A DNA stretch of 64,000 nt from Sialis fuliginosa (lineage: Eukaryota > Arthropoda > Insecta > Megaloptera > Sialidae): the NCBI GenBank assembly GCA_961205875.1, contig OY540821.1, positions 2,542,001-2,606,000 of the forward strand, written 5' to 3'. The notes under the pieces were generated by a model. It did not search any database. It had not been told where the DNA came from and saw nothing but the letters and a program-made list of their open reading frames with translations. The translations under genes and the position numbers were made by a program. Shown here one piece after another: positions 62,101 to 64,000 of the stretch; the first letter of the stretch is position 1, and every line of letters starts with the position of its first letter.

Positions 62101-64000
62101 CTTATTTAAGAATTATTTTGACAGAATATTACAAACGAATTGCCTTTTAAATAAACATTAATTTAATATCTTGGCGTGTAAAAATGCAATTGTAATAAAA
62201 ACAGCATATTAAATGCAAGTAAAGAAATTGTTTTTCAGAAAATTAGTTTCATGCAACGTGAAACCAAAATACAGATTTATTGTAAATTCACTTTTTTGTG
62301 ATCGTTGGTTAATAACTTCAGAGGAGGCTGTTGCAAAAATAATGCACGTTTTTCCTATGCCTAGATTTAGGTACTATTTTCTCTTAAAGTTGTCGCCCAA
62401 AGTACTAATTGTTATATATCATTTTAAAGATTTTTTTACTGACTTCCTTTATTTCTTTGAACATTTTTCATAAAATTTCATTTTCACCTATTTTAAGGTG
62501 ATTAAAAAACTATGTCGAAAAAGGATTTTAGAAAAAAAAATTTTATGAGTTCAAACTCGGTCGCAGTGCCGCGCAAACGGCCAGAAACATCAATCAAATT
62601 TGGGGGCAGGGGTCCATTGATGAATCCACGGTGCGGAGTTGGTTTCAAAAATTTCGTGCAGGTGAAGTAAATTTGGAAGACCAAGAGGGTCGCAGACGTC
62701 CTTCTGCTGTTGATGACGACATGTTGAAAGCTATAGTGGAAGCTAACCCACATACAACTGTTCGAGAACTTGCAGAAGAGCTACAAGTAGACCCAGGAAC
62801 CATTTCACGACATTTAACTACAATTGGCAAAACAAAAAAGCTTGATAAATGAGTGTCACACGAATTAAATCGTCGTTACGAAATTTGCTCTATACTTCTT
62901 ATACGAAACAAAACTTTTCAAAGCCAAGTTTGCATCCAAAGAAGATAATGGTGCTCGTTTGGTGGTCTGTACAAGGATTAATTCGCTATAACTTCTTAAA
63001 TTCTGGTGAAACAATTACAGTATTGTCAACAAATTGATGAAATGTATAAAAAATTGAGGTTCATATGTCCAGCATTAGTCAATAGGAAGGTCCTATACTT
63101 CTACATGACAACGCGTGGCCACACGTCACACAAGTGACATTACAAAAGCTGAACAAATTAGGATACGAACCCTTACCTCACCCACCTTACTCGCCAGACC
63201 TCTCGCCCACTGATTATCACTTTTTCAAAAACCTCGACAACTTCCCACAAGGCAAAGAGTTCAATAATCAAGCAGATGCCAAAAGTGCCTTCGAACAATT
63301 TGTTGCTTCCAGAACTCCTGAGTTTTAAGTTAGCGGCATAAACAAACTTGTTTCTAATTTGGAAAAGTATATCGAATCCAATGGCTTTTATTTCGATTAA
63401 GTAGCTTAATTATATTTTGAAATATACAAGTTTAATGTTCATAATAAAAAACGTGTATTATTTTTGCAACAACCTAATAAAAACAACAATTTGTTAATCA
63501 TATTTATGATTTTAAAGCAAGTTATTAGAAATTTAAACAGTCGGCTGCAATGAAATTAAATAGTGACAGAAGTAGAGATTGAAACTGGGCAAACATATTC
63601 TCATCTGAAGTTAGTGTACAATAAAAATACATATTTATTTGCCAAGGATTATGTTATAAAATATTATAACTAACAACAATAATAAAATAATAATTGATTT
63701 TCATACTTATCTATAAAAAATATGTACAATAATTTTTGCTATTATCATTAATTTAAAAAGAACTGTTAGTAATGCAAGTAAACAAATTATATAGCAAGTC
63801 AAATAAAACGGTAGCCCTTAAACCAACATTAGTAATAATCAGAAACCAAAAAGCATTAATTGTAAGAAACCGATCTTTCTGATCATAAATAATTAAATTG
63901 TGGCATTTTTTTCTCTTAATATTTACAATACTCACCGTCTCTATCATGGCCGCTGTGAACTGTTTGGGTTTGTTTCGTGTAGACTACCATCTCTTTTGGG
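35004..64000 (-). CDS. sw: cytoplasmic dynein 1 intermediate chain (N-terminus missing)
   Basis: A scaffold subunit of cytoplasmic dynein 1. It binds dynactin through its N-terminus and the light chains just after, and carries a C-terminal WD40 propeller that binds the heavy chain. Ten exons give 567 residues to the stop at 35004-35006. Residues 1-21 are [18 protein letters not shown], the Tctex/LC8-binding vicinity. Residues 22-55 ([31 protein letters not shown]) and 56-115 ([20 protein letters not shown]) are family hallmarks. Residues 116-167 contain [18 protein letters not shown]. About 168-540 are WD repeats ([58 protein letters not shown]). The tail [22 protein letters not shown] continues into about 30 Ser/Thr-rich residues. 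All junctions are in phase. About 120 N-terminal residues should lie past the right edge. Confidence 0.93.
35540..36060 (-). pseudogene. Penelope-like element, GIY-YIG endonuclease relic
   Basis: The open frame down to a stop at 35701 reads [18 protein letters not shown], then [24 protein letters not shown] and YNSDNGP. This is the GIY-YIG endonuclease domain at the C-terminus of Penelope-like retroelements, with the GIY and YIG motifs and the Arg and Glu positions present. The reverse transcriptase is absent. The tail (35545-35595, with TCTGATGATGAT and GAAACAAGTGTAAG) resembles the 3' ends of such elements. The frame upstream of about 36057 comes from an inserted fold-back. Confidence 0.75.
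36058..36572. mobile_element. MULE-like fold-back, truncated copy
   Basis: The left end CAAGGTATATAAAGACAAGG matches 39945. The right arm (GGAATTATTGAGACTACCTT) stops about ten bases short of the expected terminus. Long inverted arms include ATTACACAAAATTCCTTTAT and its complement. A 31-bp Penelope-derived segment directly repeated at 36027-36057 and 36562-36592 flanks it. Confidence 0.72.
36707..36973 (-). CDS. sw: dynein IC 267-nt exon (WD repeats)
   Basis: Phase 0 to 0. Encodes [40 protein letters not shown] and [14 protein letters not shown]. The donor GTATGT begins at 36706, with a hAT target duplication starting at its +5 base. Confidence 0.92.
37225..37545. repeat. 142-148-bp tandem repeat in dynein intron
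   Basis: Three unit starts with TATTTCCACGATT at about 37232, 37374 and 37522. The first two units are similar throughout (GCTTGTAAATATTAATTAAT, then ATATATTCTCTA), and the third is truncated. Confidence 0.75.
37795..38187 (-). CDS. sw: dynein IC 393-nt exon (WD repeats)
   Basis: Phase 0 to 0. Encodes [36 protein letters not shown] and [18 protein letters not shown]. Acceptor TTCAACAG, donor GTAATA. Confidence 0.92.
38190..38966. other. dynein intron with repeat fragment
   Basis: About 38545-38650 (GAGAACACATACAAACAGTT, then AATCAAAGACAAACATGATT) matches one arm of the 53765-54715 inverted repeat. The rest is unassigned. Confidence 0.5.
38967..39339 (-). CDS. sw: dynein IC 373-nt exon (first WD repeats)
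   Basis: Phase 2 to 0. Encodes [54 protein letters not shown] and [20 protein letters not shown]. The donor is GTAAGT after ATAHT. Confidence 0.92.
39671..40617. repeat. fold-back element hosting a younger fold-back
   Basis: TTTTTGAGACCAAATATTAA at the left mirrors TTAATATTTTGTCTCAAAAA at the right. The arms continue through AACAAATACTCATG and CATGAGTATTTGTT to an apex near 39885. The right arm was split by the MULE-like element at 39945-40456. Confidence 0.78.
39936..40465. mobile_element. MULE-like fold-back with 9-bp target duplication
   Basis: The 512-bp body is 39945-40456. Both ends read CAAGGTATATAAAGACAAGG inward, and the inverted arms span most of its length. The 9-bp duplication GAGTAAACT is perfect at 39936-39944 and 40457-40465. 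Long terminal repeats and a 9-bp duplication fit Mutator-like elements. Non-coding. A degraded copy is at 36058-36572. Confidence 0.83.
40608..40905. mobile_element. MITE with TTTGCAAGCACTCTCAAATG ends
   Basis: TTTGCAAGCACTCTCAAATG at the left mirrors CATTTGAGAGTGCTTGCAA at the right. The right flank (GAATTCCTTTATAGTATCGG) resembles the termini of the 51295-51595 family, so this may be a relative. Confidence 0.55.
40949..41105 (-). CDS. sw: dynein IC 157-nt exon
   Basis: Encodes [17 protein letters not shown], then [20 protein letters not shown] and [12 protein letters not shown]. Phase 1 to 2. The donor GTACGT is chosen over a nearby GTAAAT because only it keeps the next exon in frame. Confidence 0.9.
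41258..41460. repeat. near-perfect hairpin from Penelope-like ends
   Basis: Two arms of about 95 bp: TTATTGGGTTTTATTCCGCG, then CACTTGACGTTTCGACCAAC and CTTCTTCAGAAGT, mirrored on the right. The CTTCTGAAGAAGATC and GTTGGTCGAAACATCAAGTG phrases are typical of the 3' ends of Penelope-like elements, here arranged tail to tail. Confidence 0.65.
41700..42190. repeat. dispersed repeat, copy 1 (copy 2 at 50245-50765)
   Basis: Shares with 50245-50765 the blocks GATGATCTTACGTGTC, ATTTCTGCAGAAAATAAA, AACATGGCGGATTGCTGTAT and ACTGGCATCATGC in the same order. Non-coding and of unknown class. Confidence 0.7.
42342..42521 (-). CDS. sw: dynein IC 180-nt exon
   Basis: Encodes [18 protein letters not shown], then [18 protein letters not shown] and an AVTAVEQQL segment. 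Phase 1 to 1; acceptor TACCACAG and donor GTATAT. GC-rich compared with its flanks. Confidence 0.9.
42897..43720. mobile_element. Tc1-type fold-back, TACAGGGTGGGGCATTT family, copy 1
   Basis: Ends TACAGGGTGGGGCATTTAAA and the complement of TACGAGGTGGGGCATTTAAA, with TA at both borders. The whole body is an inverted repeat (TGTGAGGGGGTAATC and GATTACCCCCTCACA), apex near 43300. Copy 2 is at 52210-53027. Confidence 0.8.
43721..44250. other. AT-rich intron stretch
   Basis: No feature is recognised. Confidence 0.35.
44251..44868. mobile_element. fold-back, TTAGGGTGTTTTTTT ends
   Basis: The left end TTAGGGTGTTTTTTTATTT is mirrored by a run of about 28 A followed by CACCCTAA. The arms share CACAGGTTTGATCTA-type blocks and CGGTCCC / GGGACCG. 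A TA flanks each end. The A-run (44833-44860) is part of the terminal repeat, not a poly(A) tail. Confidence 0.7.
44908..45016. mobile_element. 109-bp hairpin MITE
   Basis: CTCTATTTCATTTAAGAATG at the left mirrors CATTCTTAAATGAAATAGAG at the right, with TAGTGGT / ACCACTG continuing inward. Confidence 0.65.
45085..45945. repeat. inverted repeat split by nested elements
   Basis: GGCGAGCGGATTACTCCTAT (45093) mirrors ATAGGAGTAATCCGCTCGCC (45912), and ACCAACGTTCTAGT mirrors ACTAGAACGTTGGT. Between them sit a partial copy of the 6525-8085 family (45177-45800) and the right end of a hAT element (45830-45882, GGGTTGGCCAGCCCTG). Confidence 0.65.
46218..46554. mobile_element. MITE with 29-bp inverted ends
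   Basis: AAGTTTTGATACTTTGTCCA plus CGAACTCT at the left is mirrored by AGAGTTCG plus TGGACAAAGTATCAAAACTT at the right. AGAGCCCGAAAA and TTTTCGGGCTCT also pair. Non-coding. Confidence 0.78.
46799..47112. mobile_element. 0.31-kb inverted-repeat element
   Basis: AACATCTACCAAGTAAATGC mirrors GCATTTACTTGGCAGATGTT. Inner blocks ATTGGTTAACCATTTAATTT and the complement pair as well. The right half recurs inside the 6525-8085 element. Confidence 0.75.
47200..48360. repeat. fold-back element, carrying a hAT MITE
   Basis: GGTGCCGCAAGGGGGGTCCC (47290) mirrors GGGACCCCCCTTTGCGGCAC (47910). Other paired blocks are TTTTTTAAGGACATCATTT and its partner near 47815. The hAT MITE at 48022-48338 sits near its right end, which then continues TTTTTTGACACGCCCTAA. 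A fragment of the same family is near 25700. Confidence 0.68.
48014..48346. mobile_element. hAT MITE, CAGGGCTTCGAACC family, full copy
   Basis: The 317-bp body is 48022-48338, with perfect ends CAGGGCTTCGAACCG and CGGTTCGAAGCCCTG. The 8-bp duplication ATTTTTTG is at 48014-48021 and 48339-48346. Confidence 0.9.
48614..48661 (-). CDS. sw: dynein IC 48-nt exon
   Basis: Encodes [15 protein letters not shown], phase 1 to 1, acceptor TTCTCAAG and donor GTATGT. This block is highly conserved in insect intermediate chains. Confidence 0.88.
49539..49811. mobile_element. hAT-like MITE, TAGGGTGACCAG family
   Basis: The body is about 49547-49803, ends TAGGGTGACCAGATTTTAG and CCTGATCACCCTA. The flanks GAAAAGAC and GATAAGAC match at seven of eight bases, as expected for an aged 8-bp duplication. 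The relative is at 9113-9386. Confidence 0.72.
50240..50765. repeat. dispersed repeat, copy 2 (see 41700-42190)
   Basis: Inserted in the right arm of the 49064-50877 palindrome between CATGATGCC and GGCATCATG. It has an extra 80 bp (about 50360-50425, with GACGCCAAAACGCTCGC) that copy 1 lacks. Confidence 0.68.
50880..51290. other. AT-rich intron stretch
   Basis: Nothing is recognised. Confidence 0.35.
51295..51595. mobile_element. MITE, family of 5531-5830
   Basis: CCGGTATTATAAAGAATTT at the left mirrors AAATTCTTTATAATACCGG at the right. CAGCTAACGCTATCT and AGATAGCGTTAGCTG pair further in. The best-preserved copy of its family here. Confidence 0.8.
52210..53027. mobile_element. Tc1-type fold-back, TACAGGGTGGGGCATTT family, copy 2
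   Basis: Ends TACAGGGTGGGGCATTTCAA and the perfect complement, with TA flanking. The whole element is an inverted repeat (GTGGCCTTCAAT and the GAAGGCCAC partner) with its apex near 52620. Similar throughout to 42897-43720. Confidence 0.85.
53030..53765. other. AT-rich intron stretch
   Basis: Nothing is recognised. Confidence 0.35.
53765..54715. repeat. 0.95-kb inverted repeat
   Basis: Paired blocks include GACAGTCCTTGATAAGTAGATC with GATCTGCTCATCAAGGACTATC, AAACTCAAACTTTGAGATA with TCAAAGTTTGAGTTTT, and CTTGTCTTTAATTTACAA with TTGTAAATTAAAGACAAG. The apex is near 54240. One arm has a relative at 38545-38650. Confidence 0.75.
54717..55535. mobile_element. composite inverted-repeat element, AATACGGAG ends
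   Basis: AATACGGAGTATGGGTGTCC at the left is mirrored by the AATACGGAGAATATGGGTGT complement at the right. Nested inside is a second unit (about 54856-55435) with ends TAGGGTCAACTGGGGTAAAA and complement. The right end recurs at 10798-10890. TTGGTTAGAACAATCTATTG at 54820 matches the loop of the 31602-32208 repeat. Confidence 0.7.
55721..55741 (-). CDS. sw: dynein IC 21-nt micro-exon
   Basis: Encodes HATDYY with split flanking codons, phase 1 to 1, between TTTCTGTAG and GTAAGT. Joined to the next exon it gives the conserved [19 protein letters not shown]. Confidence 0.85.
56436..57312. mobile_element. hAT element with GTCCAACC ends
   Basis: The body is 56444-57304. The left end CATAGGTGTCCAACCTTTCG compares with the complement of the right end, CAAGCTTGTCCAACCCGCGG. 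The 8-bp duplication CCCTAAAT is perfect at 56436-56443 and 57305-57312. It is non-coding and itself contains another element (56674-57253). Confidence 0.8.
56674..57253. mobile_element. element with perfect 22-bp inverted ends
   Basis: GGGCAAATCCACAGAACGTG, then GCC, at the left is exactly mirrored at the right. The flanks are ATATATAT on both sides; they may be a target duplication but are low-complexity. I do not recognise the family and see no transposase. Confidence 0.7.
58260..58595. mobile_element. hAT MITE, CAGGGCTTCGAACC family, left end deleted
   Basis: The body is 58268-58587. Only CAG of the left terminal repeat remains before TTATTCGGTTCGAG; the right end is intact. The 8-bp duplication ATAATTAT is perfect at 58260-58267 and 58588-58595, so the loss happened after insertion. 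Confidence 0.85.
58642..58800. mobile_element. 159-bp near-perfect palindromic MITE
   Basis: AAGGCCTCTATACACCACCC, then AATCTGCAGGGCCGATTT, at the left is mirrored without mismatch at the right over about 38 bp. No target duplication is evident. It lies just upstream, in gene direction, of nothing coding; the nearest exon is 58922-58954. Confidence 0.72.
58922..58954 (-). CDS. sw: dynein IC 33-nt exon
   Basis: Encodes [10 protein letters not shown] plus split Gly and Ala codons, phase 1 to 1. The acceptor is CTAAAAG and the donor GTTGGT, weaker than the others. Its 33-nt length keeps the frame if skipped, so it is probably an alternative cassette exon. Confidence 0.78.
59180..60026. repeat. 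two transposon remnants in dynein intron
   Basis: 59180-59600 is a left-arm copy of the 6525-8085 family (CTTTCTCGCAATATCGAAGA, then the CTGTCTGTC run). 59600-60026 is the inverted relative of the repeat starting at 9913, ending CCTAGCGATGCCACTG. Confidence 0.65.
60030..60875. other. AT-rich intron stretch
   Basis: 60030-60075 resembles the flank of the 9913 repeat. The remainder is unassigned. Confidence 0.35.
60879..61950. mobile_element. 1.07-kb element with AAGGGGTAACACCAC ends
   Basis: TTAAGGGGTAACACCAC at the left is mirrored by GTGGTGTTACCCCTTAA at the right. Inner motifs include two CCCGAGT-type blocks (about 61460-61565). Only the termini pair well. No transposase frame is seen. 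A diverged relative seems to lie near 14340-14700. Confidence 0.68.
62322..63477 (+). mobile_element. mariner element, inactivated
   Basis: The left terminal repeat GGCTGTTGCAAAAATAATG is mirrored by the right end, whose complement reads TTAGGTTGTTGCAAAAATAA. The full element would be about 1.3 kb. It encloses the broken transposase at 62512-63400. Confidence 0.85.
62512..63400 (+). pseudogene. mariner transposase pseudogene
   Basis: Recognisable segments in order: [20 protein letters not shown] and [20 protein letters not shown] (helix-turn-helix); [20 protein letters not shown]; the [11 protein letters not shown] block; [19 protein letters not shown]; the DNAWPHVT motif with the second catalytic Asp; and [14 protein letters not shown] with the third; ending NGFYFD and TAA at 63398-63400. 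The start is frameshifted in an A-run near 62535. The segment with the first catalytic Asp (about 50 residues) is deleted near 62900. Several other frame breaks exist. It resembles the Hsmar1/cecropia-type mariners. Not functional. Confidence 0.9.
63480..63930. other. AT-rich intron stretch next to exon
   Basis: I recognise nothing between the mariner relic and the dynein exon donor at 63935. Confidence 0.35.
63936..64000 (-). CDS. sw: dynein IC exon (partial at window edge)
   Basis: The last 65 nt of an exon reading [21 protein letters not shown], phase 1 at its 3' end, before donor GTGAGT. It continues beyond 64000. The KQTQT motif precedes the light-chain-binding region. Confidence 0.88.

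Overview
This 64-kb window is AT-rich nuclear DNA from an animal, almost certainly an insect. The evidence is split genes with canonical GT/AG introns, a ZAD-C2H2 zinc-finger gene (an arthropod-specific architecture), mariner, hAT and Penelope-like elements, and a short interstitial run of the insect telomere unit TTAGG. That last point argues weakly against Diptera. I cannot name the species. There is no sign of bacterial DNA, CRISPR arrays or rRNA.

Three real protein-coding genes are visible, all on the minus strand and all interrupted by transposons. (1) 6276-3203: the 5' four exons of a Nuf2-like outer-kinetochore gene, which runs off the left edge. (2) 34137-17022: a complete nine-exon gene for an 869-residue ZAD-C2H2 protein with 16 zinc fingers, including an 11.1-kb second intron (21333-32430). 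(3) >64000-35004: cytoplasmic dynein 1 intermediate chain (Drosophila short wing, vertebrate DYNC1I). Ten exons and the stop codon are visible; only the N-terminal coiled-coil exon(s) lie beyond the right edge. I placed exons by splice sites, reading phase and family conservation. The dynein and ZAD genes lie head to tail, about 0.87 kb apart.

Everything else is dominated by DNA transposons and their non-autonomous derivatives. At least seven hAT-type insertions have readable 8-bp target duplications: 327-699, 853-3190, 7792-7962, 25152-25263, 27675-28573, 35228-36694 and 48022-48338, with 56444-57304 and 58268-58587 also fitting. There are two mariner transposase relics (58-742 and 62322-63477), a Penelope-like GIY-YIG endonuclease relic (about 35701-36060), a MULE-like fold-back with a 9-bp duplication (39945-40456), and roughly twenty long inverted-repeat (fold-back) elements of 0.1-3.6 kb, often nested in one another.

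I found no convincing new enzymatic or defence system. The most interesting signals are these: two unrelated hAT elements inserted at exactly intron position +5 in two different genes, so that the duplicated target restores the splice donor; four consecutive frame-neutral phase-1 exons (33, 21, 48 and 180 nt) in the dynein light-chain-binding region; zinc fingers cut by introns at recurrent positions; and very long inverted repeats inside transcribed introns that should form hairpin RNA.
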